DNA of 64,000 nucleotides from Chitinophaga japonensis (GCF_007830125.1 NZ_VLLG01000003.1:796247-860246); one strand, 5' to 3'; shown: positions 32,384 through 40,897, counted from the stretch's first letter. A program made the numbers and translations. The notes: generated from the sequence alone by a model not told the origin.

Positions 32384-33994
32384 ATGCAAAAGAGCTTACA
32401 ATTCCTGGACTACGCCGTATTTCTGGTGTATTTTGTTATCGTAGCCGGTTACGGTTATTACATCTATCATAAGAAGAAGAAATCCACTGCCGATACCAAA
32501 GATTTCTTCCTGGCAGAAGGCTCCCTTACCTGGTGGGCCATTGGCGCTTCGCTGATCGCATCCAATATTTCCGCAGAACAGTTTATCGGTATGTCCGGCT
32601 CCGGCTTTGCCATGGGCCTGGCCATCTCCACCTATGAATGGATGGCGGCTGCCACCTTAATAATCGTAGCGATATTCTTTATACCCGTATACCTGAAGAA
32701 CAAGATCTACACCATGCCGCAGTTCCTTTCCCAGCGGTATGATAATCGTGTGAGCACCGTGATGGCGGTATTCTGGCTGTTGCTGTATGTATTTGTGAAC
32801 CTTACTTCTATATTATACCTGGGCGCGCTGGCCGTGCAAACCATATCCGGTTTCAATTTCACCACCTGCGTGCTGGGCCTGGCCATTTTTGCCGTGTTCA
32901 TTACCCTGGGCGGTATGAAAGTGATCGGGTATACGGATGTGATACAGGTGTTCTTCCTGATACTGGGCGGCCTGGCTACCACCTACCTGGCGTTGAACCT
33001 GGTGGCGGATCATTTTGGCGGCGAAGGCATGATGCAGGGCCTGGGCATGCTGCGCCAGAAAGCGCCGGAGCATTTTCATATGATCTTCGATAAATCCAAT
33101 CCCTATTATAACGACCTGCCCGGGTTAACAGTGCTGATAGGCGGTATGTGGATCGTGAACCTGAACTACTGGGGCTGTAACCAGTATATTACCCAGCGCG
33201 CGCTGGGCGCCGACCTGAAGACCGCGCGGGGCGGTATCCTTTTCGCCGCTTTCCTGAAGCTGTTGATGCCGGTGATCGTAGTGCTGCCCGGTATTGCCGC
33301 TTATGTACTGTATAAGAACGGCGTGTTCCAGCAGGAAATGATGGATGCCACCGGCACCGTTAAACCGGACCATGCCTACCCGGTGCTGCTGAACCTGTTG
33401 CCAGTAGGTCTGAAGGGACTTTCCTTTGCCGCGCTCACCGCCGCCATTGTGGCTTCCCTGGCAGGTAAAGCCAATAGTATCAGTACCATTTTTACCCTGG
33501 ACATTTACCGGCACTTCTTCAAAAAAGATGCTACGGAGCAGCAACTGGTGCGCGTGGGGCGTATCGCTATTATCGTTTCCTGCCTGATAGCAGTGGTAGT
33601 AGCGCCGCAGTTGAGCAACCTGGACCAGGGCTTCCAGTTTATACAGGAGTACACCGGCTTTATTTCCCCGGGCGTATTCGCCATCTTTATCCTGGGCTTC
33701 TTCTGGAAACGTACAACAGCAGATGCTGCGCTGGTAGGTGCAGGACTTTCCATTCCTCTTTCTGCCGGTATTAAATTGGTATTGCCGGAAATGCCTTTCC
33801 TGGACCGTATGGGCTGGATATTCGTGATCATTATCGCAATCATGGTGATCATGACCCTGCTGGACCCGAAGAGCAAGCACAACCCCAAGGGGCTGGACGT
33901 GGATGCTTCCATGTTCAAAACATCCGGTAGTTTTACAGTAGGCGCGATCCTGATATGTGGTATCCTGGCAGCGTTGTACACAGTGTTCTGGTAA
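32384..33994 (+). CDS. Sodium:solute symporter family (SGLT-like) sugar transporter
   Basis: A 536-residue membrane protein with about 14 hydrophobic helices, typical of the SSS family. Landmarks are the N-terminal FFLAEGSLTWWAIGASLIASNIS (substrate and Na+ site region), YTDVIQVFFLILGG, and NLNYWGCNQYITQRALGA, the SGLT subgroup signature. Family members co-transport Na+ with galactose, glucose or xylose. The xylulokinase gene starts 19 bases after its stop, so xylose or a related pentose is a reasonable guess, not proven. Confidence 0.9.
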   Translation: MQKSLQFLDYAVFLVYFVIVAGYGYYIYHKKKKSTADTKDFFLAEGSLTWWAIGASLIASNISAEQFIGMSGSGFAMGLAISTYEWMAAATLIIVAIFFIPVYLKNKIYTMPQFLSQRYDNRVSTVMAVFWLLLYVFVNLTSILYLGALAVQTISGFNFTTCVLGLAIFAVFITLGGMKVIGYTDVIQVFFLILGGLATTYLALNLVADHFGGEGMMQGLGMLRQKAPEHFHMIFDKSNPYYNDLPGLTVLIGGMWIVNLNYWGCNQYITQRALGADLKTARGGILFAAFLKLLMPVIVVLPGIAAYVLYKNGVFQQEMMDATGTVKPDHAYPVLLNLLPVGLKGLSFAALTAAIVASLAGKANSISTIFTLDIYRHFFKKDATEQQLVRVGRIAIIVSCLIAVVVAPQLSNLDQGFQFIQEYTGFISPGVFAIFILGFFWKRTTADAALVGAGLSIPLSAGIKLVLPEMPFLDRMGWIFVIIIAIMVIMTLLDPKSKHNPKGLDVDASMFKTSGSFTVGAILICGILAALYTVFW

Positions 33995-34013
33995 TGATCT
34001 CAAATTTTCAACA

Positions 34014-35486
34014 ATGTATTTACTCGGTTACGATATAGGTTCTTCTTCTGTAAAAGCCGCTTTGCTGGATGCAGCCAGCGGTAAATGTGTAGCTACCTCC
34101 ACCAGTCCTGCCCAGGAAATGCCCATGCAGGCGCCAAAGGCAGGCTGGGCCGAGCAGGACCCGGAGCGCTGGTGGCAGGAAGTGCAGCATGCTACCCGCC
34201 TGTTGCAGCAGCAGCATGCCTTTGACGGCAAAGCCGTTGCCGGCATCGGCATTGCTTACCAGATGCACGGGCTGGTATGTGTAGACAAGGACCAGCAGGT
34301 GCTGCGCCCTTCCATTATCTGGTGCGACAGCCGGGCGGTAGGCATCGGCAACAAGGCATTTGCCCAGTTGGGGCAGGAGTATTGCCTGGAGCACCTGCTG
34401 AACTCTCCCGGCAACTTTACCGCCTCCAAACTGCGCTGGGTGCAGGAGAACGAGCCGGAGGTATATGCCCGCATTCACAAGATCATGCTGCCCGGTGATT
34501 TCATCGCCATGCGCCTGACCGGGGAAGCCTGCACCACCATATCGGGCCTGTCCGAAGGCATTTTCTGGGACTTTGCTGCCAATGACGTAGCGCAGTCGCT
34601 GCTGGACTATTATAAAATTGACAGGGCGCTGTTGTCTGCTATTGTGCCTACGTTTGGCCACCAGGGCCAGCTTACCGAAGCAGCCGCGAAATTACTGGGA
34701 CTGGCGCCCGGCATTCCCGTTACCTACCGTGCGGGTGATCAGCCGAACAATGCCTTTTCCCTGAACGTGCTGCAGCCCGGCGAAGCCGCCACTACGGCCG
34801 GCACCTCCGGGGTGGTATATGCCGTGCATAACCAGATCGCATTCGACGAGCAGAGCCGGGTGAATACCTTTGTGCATGTGAATAACACGGAAACGGATAT
34901 ACGCAATGGGGTGCTCATGTGCCTGAACGGTACCGGCATTCTCAATAGCTGGCTCCGGGGCGTAGCCGGCGCGCTGCCCTATAACGAGATGAATGTCCTG
35001 GCAGCCCAGGCGCCGGCCGGCGCCGGTGGCCTGCGGATCTACCCGTTCGGCAACGGCGCGGAACGCATACTGGAAAATAAAGATACCGGCGCCACCATCA
35101 AAAACCTGCAATTCAATATCCACGGCAAGGAACATCTGCTGCGTGCAGCGCAGGAAGGGATCGTATTTGCTCTTCGCTATGGCGTGGACATCATGACCCA
35201 GATGCAGATGAACATACAGCGCGTAAGGGCCGGCCATGCCAACATGTTCCTCAGTCCCCTTTTCCGCCAGGTGTTTGCCAATACCCTTAATGTAGTGATA
35301 GAGCTGTATAATACAGACGGTGCGCAGGGCGCCGCCCGTGCTGCCGGGGTAGGCGCAGGCGTATACACCCTGTCAGACGCCTTCCGCGGCATGGAATGCA
35401 TCGCCACCGTGGAGCCGGATAAAGAACAGGCCCTGTACCAGGAAGTGTACGGGGAGTGGTTAAAGGGGATGGGAGGTGTGGCGTAG
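34014..35486 (+). CDS. xylB: Xylulokinase-like FGGY carbohydrate kinase
   Basis: A 490-residue FGGY kinase with the N-terminal phosphate loop LGYDIGSSSVKAALLD at residues 4-19, substrate-site segments QMHGLV and IIWCDSR (about 80-105), and the adenosine-binding GTSGVVYAVHNQ near residue 264. XylB phosphorylates D-xylulose. The upstream Na+/sugar symporter supports a pentose pathway, but no xylA lies here, so the symbol is tentative. Start 34014 (MYLLGYDIG) is chosen over the upstream frame start because it begins the kinase fold. The 3' end overlaps the convergent DinB-like gene by 27 bases. Confidence 0.85.
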   Translation: MYLLGYDIGSSSVKAALLDAASGKCVATSTSPAQEMPMQAPKAGWAEQDPERWWQEVQHATRLLQQQHAFDGKAVAGIGIAYQMHGLVCVDKDQQVLRPSIIWCDSRAVGIGNKAFAQLGQEYCLEHLLNSPGNFTASKLRWVQENEPEVYARIHKIMLPGDFIAMRLTGEACTTISGLSEGIFWDFAANDVAQSLLDYYKIDRALLSAIVPTFGHQGQLTEAAAKLLGLAPGIPVTYRAGDQPNNAFSLNVLQPGEAATTAGTSGVVYAVHNQIAFDEQSRVNTFVHVNNTETDIRNGVLMCLNGTGILNSWLRGVAGALPYNEMNVLAAQAPAGAGGLRIYPFGNGAERILENKDTGATIKNLQFNIHGKEHLLRAAQEGIVFALRYGVDIMTQMQMNIQRVRAGHANMFLSPLFRQVFANTLNVVIELYNTDGAQGAARAAGVGAGVYTLSDAFRGMECIATVEPDKEQALYQEVYGEWLKGMGGVA

Positions 35487-35975
35487 CACCTTCACCGTTA
35501 CCAGCAGTTGCCCCGTATGCCGCATGGTATGCTCCGCCGCATGAAACAATAGTCCCAGCACCGTAGCCGGCAGTTGTTTGCGCCCTACGGCTCTTGCCTC
35601 TGTTAGGGAACCGGGATCGGTGCTTTTCAATTGTTCAATGGAACGCTCCACCTGTGCCTCCCATGCCTGCAGCAATGCGGGTACATCAGCATTCGCTTTT
35701 CCTTCCGCCTCCAGGTAGGCCAGTTGCCCGGGTGAGAGCATGCGTCCTTTAGCGTAAGTAAACAGCCGGTCCAGCACACCGGCCAGGTGCTGCAAATGAA
35801 AGCCAACAGCCGCTGTACCGGCCGGGCGCTCCCACAGCAGTGACTCCGGGAAGTCCTGTAATAGTGCGCGTATCTCTTCTTTTGCCTGTAACAGGGCATG
35901 GGCCACGGGCTGCAGCAGGGCCGGTACGTCTGCTACCGGGCCGCGCATCCAAACTTCAGGTAGTGTTGCTGACAT
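35460..35975 (-). CDS. DinB-like (YfiT-type) metal-binding four-helix protein
   Basis: A 171-residue helical protein with the DinB/YfiT metal-site pattern: His pairs in FHLQHLAGVLDR near residue 58 and FHAAEHTMRHTGQ near residue 143. Members are putative metal-dependent transferases or thiol S-transferases; the substrate is unknown. It converges on and overlaps the xylulokinase gene by 27 bases. Confidence 0.8.
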   Translation of the reverse strand: MSATLPEVWMRGPVADVPALLQPVAHALLQAKEEIRALLQDFPESLLWERPAGTAAVGFHLQHLAGVLDRLFTYAKGRMLSPGQLAYLEAEGKANADVPALLQAWEAQVERSIEQLKSTDPGSLTEARAVGRKQLPATVLGLLFHAAEHTMRHTGQLLVTVKVLRHTSHPL

Positions 35976-36039
35976 CGTTTTTATTTTACCAACATTATCA
36001 CCAGGTTGTGTAATTTCGGCTACATTTTGGAAAATAACA

Positions 36040-36993
36040 ATGCCTTTCAGTATACACAGCTTTCAGCACAATGGTTTTGATATAATTGCTTTAAAAGACG
36101 ATGATACCGGTGCGCAGGCAGAGATCATACCTGCCTGTGGCGCCATGCTGCATGCGTTTAAAGTGCCGCACCAGGGGCAACTGCTGAATATCATAGACAG
36201 CTATGGCAGCCTGGAGGAGTACCGGCAGCAGTTTGCCAATACCTTTAAAGGCGTAAAGCTCAGCCCTTTTGCCTGCCGTATTCCCGGCGGGGAGTACCAA
36301 TGGCAGCAACAGTTTTACCGGATCAGTAAAACCGTATTGCCCGGCCAGGCCATACACGGGCTGCTGTATGATGCTGCTTTTACCGTGGCGGGGCAACAGG
36401 CTGCGGACACTACGGCGGTAGTGGAACTGGCATATGCGTACCAGGGTACGGATGCTGGTTATCCTTTCCCTTATGATTGCCGGGTACGCTACCGCCTGCT
36501 GCCAGGGTATACGCTGGAAGTAAGCACTACCCTTGCTAACCGTGCTGCCACCGCCATACCGGTGATGGATGGATGGCATCCGTATTTTACCACCGGCCGC
36601 GCGATAGATGGACTGGAGCTGCGTTTTTCCGCCGAGCAACTGGTGGAATTCAATGATCAGCTTGTACCTACGGGCCGCCTGCTACCCTGCACGGACTACC
36701 TGCAGCCTCAGCGGCTGGAAGGCGTGATACTGGATAATTCCTTTATGCTTCGCTTTGACCGGCCCGGGCCTTTATGCACCCTGCAGGACCCGCAACAGGG
36801 GATCGCTATTGATTACTATCCCGGCCACAACTATCCCATATTACAGGTATATACCCCGCCGGAGCGCCGTAGTATTGCCATAGAGCATCTTAGCGGTGCC
36901 CCCAACGCGTTTAACAATGGTATGGGCCTCCTGCAACTGGCGCCCGGTGAAGAGGAGACATTCACGGCACGCATACAGGTGCGGCTGGCATAG
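36040..36993 (+). CDS. Aldose 1-epimerase family protein
   Basis: A 317-residue galactose-mutarotase-fold protein. Conserved positions are the catalytic His region [11 protein letters not shown] near residue 107, the second His region [12 protein letters not shown] near residue 175, and [16 protein letters not shown] near residue 283 holding the catalytic Glu. It interconverts alpha and beta anomers of sugars. Proximity to the symporter and xylulokinase genes suggests a shared sugar-catabolic setting, but it is divergent from DinB and has its own upstream region. Confidence 0.88.
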   Translation: MPFSIHSFQHNGFDIIALKDDDTGAQAEIIPACGAMLHAFKVPHQGQLLNIIDSYGSLEEYRQQFANTFKGVKLSPFACRIPGGEYQWQQQFYRISKTVLPGQAIHGLLYDAAFTVAGQQAADTTAVVELAYAYQGTDAGYPFPYDCRVRYRLLPGYTLEVSTTLANRAATAIPVMDGWHPYFTTGRAIDGLELRFSAEQLVEFNDQLVPTGRLLPCTDYLQPQRLEGVILDNSFMLRFDRPGPLCTLQDPQQGIAIDYYPGHNYPILQVYTPPERRSIAIEHLSGAPNAFNNGMGLLQLAPGEEETFTARIQVRLA

Positions 36994-37046
36994 TCTTTGG
37001 ATTTTTCCTGGCTGTACATCAATTGTTCACCATAAAACGCAATCTT

Positions 37047-37232
37047 ATGGACACATTACAGATCAAAGGAAAATGGAATGAAATGAAGGGTAAGTTGAAA
37101 CAGCAGTACGCAGATCTGACTGACGACGACCTGACGTACGCCGACGGACAGGAGGATGAACTGATAGGCAGGCTCCAGCAAAAGCTGGGCAAAACCAGGG
37201 ATGAGGTAATACAAATGTTAAGATCGATGTAA
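37047..37232 (+). CDS. CsbD-family small stress protein
   Basis: A 61-residue hydrophilic protein with the CsbD pattern [20 protein letters not shown] and a C-terminal [18 protein letters not shown]. Homologues are induced by general stress, but their biochemical role is unknown. The ATG at 37047 gives the standard N-terminus; an upstream start at 37023 is less likely. An intrinsic terminator follows, so it is monocistronic at its 3' end. Confidence 0.9.
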   Translation: MDTLQIKGKWNEMKGKLKQQYADLTDDDLTYADGQEDELIGRLQQKLGKTRDEVIQMLRSM

Positions 37233-37260
37233 TGTAACAGCTTATGCCTGCCCTACTATA

Positions 37261-37300
37261 AAAAAATCCTCCTGTCAAGGGGAGGATTTTTCTTTTTTTT
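37261..37300 (+). terminator. Intrinsic terminator after the csbD-like gene
   Basis: AATCCTCC (37265-37272) pairs with GGAGGATT (37281-37288), extended by A-T pairs, followed by a long T tract. Confidence 0.85.
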
Positions 37301-37339
37301 AACAACTTGTGAGTTACTTTGTTTGAACATTCAGATAAC

Positions 37340-38092
37340 ATGAACCGATTCAAACAAAGCAATCCGATGAACAGGATGAAGAAATATATCAGTGCACTAT
37401 TGCTGGGTGGCTCTTTACTGCTGGCAGTACAGCAATTGCAGGCCCAGGTGGTGGTAACCGGCCAGTTGAAAGACAAGGACAACAACCTGGTGCTGCCCTA
37501 TGCCTCCATTATCAACAAAACCACGGGTAAAAGAGCCTATTCCGACCAGGGCGGGTTTTACAGGATCAATGCCAATCCCCGTGATCTGATCGTATTTTCC
37601 TTTGTGGGATACCGGCCGGACAGCATCGTGGTGCGCCAAATGTCCGGCACTGAGACCCGCAACGTGGAGCTGGAAGTGGAAAACCGCATGCTGCGCAGCG
37701 TAGAGGTTACGGCCAGGTATACTCCTTACCAGTTGGATTCCATTGCCCGGTACCAGCAATACGCCTTTATCCTGGAAAAGGAAAATAAGCCCCTGGCAGG
37801 CGACAATACCCCGCAGGGCTTTGGCATCACCTTCAGCCCTTTTACCCGTTTCTCCAGGAAGGAAAAGCAGAAAAGGGAGTTTAAGCGGATATTTGAGAAA
37901 GCGGAGCAGCAGCGGTATGTTGATTCCCGCTATACCCCGCTGCTGGTAAGCCAGGTAACGGGCCTGAAAGGCGATTCCCTGCAGCTTTTTATGCATAGCA
38001 ATTACCCGGATTATGAAACCATGCGCATGATGCGGCATGAAGACCTGATCTACTGGATCACGGATAAATACCGGGCCTGGAAGAAAGATTAA
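37340..38092 (+). CDS. Secreted CarboxypepD_reg-like domain protein
   Basis: A protein of about 250 residues. After a signal peptide (YISALLLGGSLLLAVQQLQA) comes a CarboxypepD_reg-like beta-sandwich (VVVTGQLKDKDNNLVLPYAS...DQGGFYRINANPRDLIVFSFVGY), the module found at the front of SusC proteins. The remainder is charged and helical with no known domain. Such stand-alone proteins are common in Bacteroidota and have no assigned function. Possible starts are 37340 and 37376 (MKKYISALL). A bidirectional terminator separates it from the convergent protease gene. Confidence 0.8.
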   Translation: MNRFKQSNPMNRMKKYISALLLGGSLLLAVQQLQAQVVVTGQLKDKDNNLVLPYASIINKTTGKRAYSDQGGFYRINANPRDLIVFSFVGYRPDSIVVRQMSGTETRNVELEVENRMLRSVEVTARYTPYQLDSIARYQQYAFILEKENKPLAGDNTPQGFGITFSPFTRFSRKEKQKREFKRIFEKAEQQRYVDSRYTPLLVSQVTGLKGDSLQLFMHSNYPDYETMRMMRHEDLIYWITDKYRAWKKD

Positions 38093-38107
38093 CAGGCAGG
38101 CAAAATA

Positions 38108-38148
38108 AAAAAAAGGGCTGTTCCAGTTACGGAACAGCCCTTTGTATT
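38108..38148. terminator. Bidirectional intrinsic terminator
   Basis: AAAGGGCTGTTCC pairs with GGAACAGCCCTTT around loop AGTTAC, with A-rich sequence before and T-rich after. It serves the convergent genes ending at 38092 and 38167. Confidence 0.88.
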
Positions 38149-38166
38149 TGATCTAAGGCCAATTTT

Positions 38167-39276
38167 TTAGTTATATACTTTCACCATGTACACAAAATCT
38201 TCCAGCTTCCTGATCTGGTCTACCCGGGGCAGGTGCTCCAGGTGGTTTTTGCGGGTCCATTCCCTGCGGGGCAGCTTTTCCTTGGGCATTTCCTCCAGCA
38301 GGCGTTTCAGGTGGGCTGATTTTACCGCGAAGGCAATACCGTCCGAGGAGGTTTGCTTGCCGGTAATGATGCCTACGATGTTCCCTTCATTATCCATCAG
38401 GGGGGCGCCGCTGTTGCCGGGGTTTACCGGGATGGCTACCTGGTAGGCCACGGTATCCCCGTTAAAGCCGGTTTGTGCGCTGATGTAGCCTTTGCCGTAA
38501 ACGATCTCGTCGCGGGGATAGCCCATGGTGAACACTTCTTCGCCCAGGCGCACCTGTTGCGGCTTCAGCGCGTAGGGCAGGGGCTGGCTCTTGAAAGTGC
38601 TGTCTGCTATTTTCAGGATAGCCAGGTCGCTGGAAATATCCTCGAATATGCTGCTGGCTTTAAAGGCTTCTCCCTTGTTGTTCTGCACATACAGGGAGTC
38701 GGCTCCCGCCACTACATGGTAATTGGTAATGATATACCCGTTGGCGGATATGGCAAAGCCGGTGCCGCCGTAGGTGCCGGGGTTGGCCGGCGCTTTCTTG
38801 TTGCTGTTAATATCGTTGATAAGCGCGTTCTGCGAGCGTTGTATATTATTCAGCACCCTTCTTACATCTTCATACTGGGCGGTGCTTTTGCGCTTGGCCG
38901 CCTGCTGCATAATGGCGATGGTGGTAAGCGAGGTAACCAGGGCGATGCAGGCTGCTGCCGCCAGGTTGGTAAGGGCGCGCCTGCGGGTCACCGGTGTCCT
39001 GCTGCGCAGGGGCTGCATTACCGGGCGTTCGGGCATGCCGTCCGCAGCGGCGGTATGAGGCCCCATGGCGGCATGGATCTGGTCCATCTTGTTTTGCAGG
39101 TCCTTTCGCTGGCCGTATTGCTGCAGGGTTTCCAGGAACAGGAGCTGCTCTTCCACCTGCCGGTCTACCTCCGGGTCTGTCAGGCGCAGCGCTTCAAAGG
39201 CCGCCCTTTCCTCGTCGCTCATGTGCCCTTCGAAGTAGCGCTCTATCTCCTGTAATAAATGTAGCTGATCTTTCAT
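38167..39276 (-). CDS. Fusion of an anti-sigma-like domain, a transmembrane helix and a periplasmic trypsin-like protease
   Basis: A 369-residue protein. The first 65 residues (IERYFEGHMSDEERAAFEAL...DPEVDRQVEEQL) have the look of cytosolic anti-sigma domains of Bacteroidota. A basic stretch and one transmembrane helix follow (NLAAAACIALVTSLTTIAIM, about 103-123). The rest is a DegP/HtrA-class serine protease without PDZ domain: His in ITNYHVVAG, Asp in ISSDLAILKI, Ser in NPGNSGAPL. It lies 93 bases downstream of an ECF sigma factor gene on the same strand, so it probably controls that sigma factor. ATG 39276 (MKDQLHLLQ) is chosen over 39330. A protease in place of a sensor domain is unusual. 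Confidence 0.82.
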   Translation of the reverse strand: MKDQLHLLQEIERYFEGHMSDEERAAFEALRLTDPEVDRQVEEQLLFLETLQQYGQRKDLQNKMDQIHAAMGPHTAAADGMPERPVMQPLRSRTPVTRRRALTNLAAAACIALVTSLTTIAIMQQAAKRKSTAQYEDVRRVLNNIQRSQNALINDINSNKKAPANPGTYGGTGFAISANGYIITNYHVVAGADSLYVQNNKGEAFKASSIFEDISSDLAILKIADSTFKSQPLPYALKPQQVRLGEEVFTMGYPRDEIVYGKGYISAQTGFNGDTVAYQVAIPVNPGNSGAPLMDNEGNIVGIITGKQTSSDGIAFAVKSAHLKRLLEEMPKEKLPRREWTRKNHLEHLPRVDQIRKLEDFVYMVKVYN

Positions 39277-39369
39277 CCGTATCTCCTCCTTTATCTTTTG
39301 CCGGTTGGATGAAACCCCTGGTTTCATCACCGTTCCCTTATAGTTTGTATAGTTATTTTAAAGTTGTGT

Positions 39370-39942
39370 TCACGTGGACCGATACCGCTCAAAGAACAAT
39401 TTCTTTAACCGCATCAGGCATTTATATTTCTGGTTTTTGGCGTTTTCCGCGTTGGTATAGCCAAACTTTTCCGCAATTTCCTGCATGGATAGCTTACGCA
39501 GGTAATAATCTTCCAGTAATGTTTTACAGGGCTCTCCCAGGCTGCCCAGGGCCTGTTCCATCACCCGGAACTGTGCATCCTTTTTTTCGTGCTGCTCCAG
39601 GCTGTCCTCCAGGGGCAGGGTGGCCTCCAGTTCTTCCGGCAGTGTGGTCTGCCAGGTATTCCCTTGCAGCTTTTTCAGCCAGAGGTGCCGGCAAACGGCG
39701 TATAAAAAGGTCTTTAGCTTGCTGTAAAGGTCAAAATTGCCTTCCTGCACCTTTTCATACAACACGATCATGGCTTCCTGGAACAGGTCTTTGGCGTCAT
39801 CTTCCGATCCGTTGTTCTGCAGCACCATCCTCAGGATTACCGGGTAATTATCCAGGTAAATGGTTTTCAATGCCTTGTCATCATGCTGCGCCAGTCCTTC
39901 CAGTAAGCCCCTGTCCTTTGCTATGTTCAGATGATCATTCAC
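39370..39942 (-). CDS. ECF-type RNA polymerase sigma factor
   Basis: A 190-residue ECF sigma factor with region 2 (NNGSEDDAKDLFQEAMIVLYEK, LKTFLYAVCRHLWLKKL) and region 4 (LLEDYYLRKLSMQEIAEKFGYTNAENAKNQKYK). It belongs to a different branch from the sigma factors at 4759, 6416 and 51890. Downstream on the same strand is the membrane protein with an anti-sigma-like head and a periplasmic protease tail, its likely regulator. A family A palindrome separates it from the divergent lipoprotein gene. Confidence 0.9.
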   Translation of the reverse strand: MNDHLNIAKDRGLLEGLAQHDDKALKTIYLDNYPVILRMVLQNNGSEDDAKDLFQEAMIVLYEKVQEGNFDLYSKLKTFLYAVCRHLWLKKLQGNTWQTTLPEELEATLPLEDSLEQHEKKDAQFRVMEQALGSLGEPCKTLLEDYYLRKLSMQEIAEKFGYTNAENAKNQKYKCLMRLKKLFFERYRST

Positions 39943-39990
39943 TTATTAATACAATTATGTCCGTTTGGTAACCCACAAAGTAGCAAAAAA

Positions 39991-40118
39991 AAAAATCCAA
40001 AATCCAAATCCCAAAATCCAAACCAGGAAATGTATCCACTAAACTATTGGCAGGCAGATATTTATGCAGGTCCCCATCCGCCAGTTTGGATTTTGGGATT
40101 TGGATTTTGGAATTTTTT
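39991..40118. repeat. Palindromic interspersed repeat, family A, copy 6
   Basis: Left arm 39991-40023 (AAATCCAAAATCCAAATCCC), right arm 40084-40117 (GTTTGGATTTTGGGATTTGG). Read on the minus strand, the core (40036-40060) contains CTGCCTGCCAATAGTTTAGT, matching the core of copy 7, so this copy is inverted. It lies between divergent genes. Confidence 0.85.
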
Positions 40119-40206
40119 CTCCATTCCCTGGGTTACCTTTTAGCCAACCCGGTATAAAGAGTAAATTATCACTAAAAATTACTAAACCTTTAAAAAACAT
40201 TGTACA

Positions 40207-40443
40207 ATGAAGAACGTACTGAAAATCGGTTTCTTAGCAATGGCCTTTGGTCTGTTTGTAGTAGCTTGCGGTTCCGGCGCTGGTACTGGTGAATCTACTG
40301 ATTCTGCTGTAGATGCAACTACTGAAGCTGCAACTGAAGCGATCGACTCTACTGCAAGCGTAGCAGATTCTACCATGGACGCTATTGCTGACTCAGCTAA
40401 ATCCGCTGTTGAAGGCGCTGCTGCTGACACAACCGCTCACTAA
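40207..40443 (+). CDS. Small Ala/Thr/Ser/Asp-rich lipoprotein
   Basis: A 78-residue protein with a lipoprotein signal (FLAMAFGLFVVAC, acylated Cys at 21) and a mature part made almost only of Ala, Thr, Ser, Asp and Glu in an imperfect helical repeat (DSTASVADSTMDAIADSAK). No function is known. Synonymous codons differ from neighbouring genes: T- and A-ending forms (GCT, TCT, ACT, GAA) dominate instead of C- or G-ending ones, which would fit high expression. A strong terminator follows. Confidence 0.82.
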   Translation: MKNVLKIGFLAMAFGLFVVACGSGAGTGESTDSAVDATTEAATEAIDSTASVADSTMDAIADSAKSAVEGAAADTTAH

Positions 40444-40471
40444 GCGAAGGCAAGCAAAAAAGGTTATTAAT

Positions 40472-40508
40472 AAAAAGCCGCCCGGACATCCGTTCGGGCG
40501 GCTTTTTT
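40472..40508 (+). terminator. Intrinsic terminator after the small lipoprotein gene
   Basis: GCCGCCCG (40477-40484) pairs with CGGGCGGC (40495-40502), flanked by A and T tracts. It isolates the lipoprotein gene from the aromatic operon. Confidence 0.9.
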
Positions 40509-40598
40509 ATACCTGAGCCCGATGGATGCTGCTTTTTTGAATGAAATACAGTATTTTAGGTCTTTTATTGAAAAAAATATAATTTTTCGCCCCAGGGC

Positions 40599-40628
40599 TT
40601 GGATAATAAAAAGTGCGCCGTATTTTTG
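40599..40628 (+). promoter_or_regulatory. Promoter of the aromatic amino acid operon
   Basis: TTG at 40599-40601, 19 bp, then TATTTTTG at 40621-40628. Transcription would start near 40634-40636, about 15 bases before the first leader peptide. Confidence 0.72.
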
Positions 40629-40649
40629 TCGGGCAAACAATCATTCAAC

Positions 40650-40712
40650 ATGATACGCACTGCGACCTTTGGATACTTTTATGGTTTTTACTTTTTCTGG
40701 TATCAGAAATAA
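40650..40712 (+). CDS. Aromatic leader peptide 1 (attenuator 1)
   Basis: A 20-codon frame, MIRTATFGYFYGFYFFWYQK, with ten aromatic residues (five Phe, four Tyr, one Trp) between positions 7 and 18. It precedes a terminator and the aromatic operon. RNA segment 1, GCGACCT (40662-40668), pairs with segment 2, AGGTCGC (40715-40721), which begins just after the stop. Segment 2 can instead pair AGGAGGTC (40712-40719) with GGCCTCCT (40760-40767), the left arm of the terminator. Stalling at Phe, Tyr or Trp codons covers segment 1 and favours antitermination. These features are seen directly; the mechanism follows the trp/phe/his leader model. Confidence 0.88.
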   Translation: MIRTATFGYFYGFYFFWYQK

Positions 40713-40757
40713 GGAGGTCGCTTGTAAGTATCAGAAAACATAAAGAAACTAGCAACG

Positions 40758-40790
40758 AGGGCCTCCTGGAAAAGGGGGCCTTTCTTTATT
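40758..40790 (+). terminator. Attenuator terminator 1 of the aromatic operon
   Basis: AGGGCCTCCT (40758-40767) pairs with the AGGGGGCCTT side (40773-40782) over a five-base loop, followed by TTTCTTTATT. Its left arm is also the partner of antiterminator segment 2. Confidence 0.85.
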
Positions 40791-40813
40791 ATATAAATAA
40801 CATTTAAAGAGAT

Positions 40814-40897
40814 ATGTTACAGCAGCGTTTCGGCCTTTACTTTTTTTACTTTTTCTTTTACTTCTTTTATATGGAGAAGGCCGGGACTCTTTTGTAA
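40814..40897 (+). CDS. Aromatic leader peptide 2 (attenuator 2)
   Basis: A 27-codon frame beginning MLQQRFGLYFFYFFFYFFYM, with eight Phe and four Tyr and no Trp; positions 9-19 are uninterrupted Phe/Tyr. Segment 1, CGGCCTT (40831-40837), pairs with segment 2, AAGGCCG (40877-40883). Segment 2 can instead pair GCCGGGAC (40880-40887) with GTCCCGGC (40935-40942) in the terminator's left arm. This is a complete second attenuator between attenuator 1 and pheA. Lack of Trp suggests this one answers to Phe and Tyr only. Confidence 0.88.
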   Translation: MLQQRFGLYFFYFFFYFFYMEKAGTLL

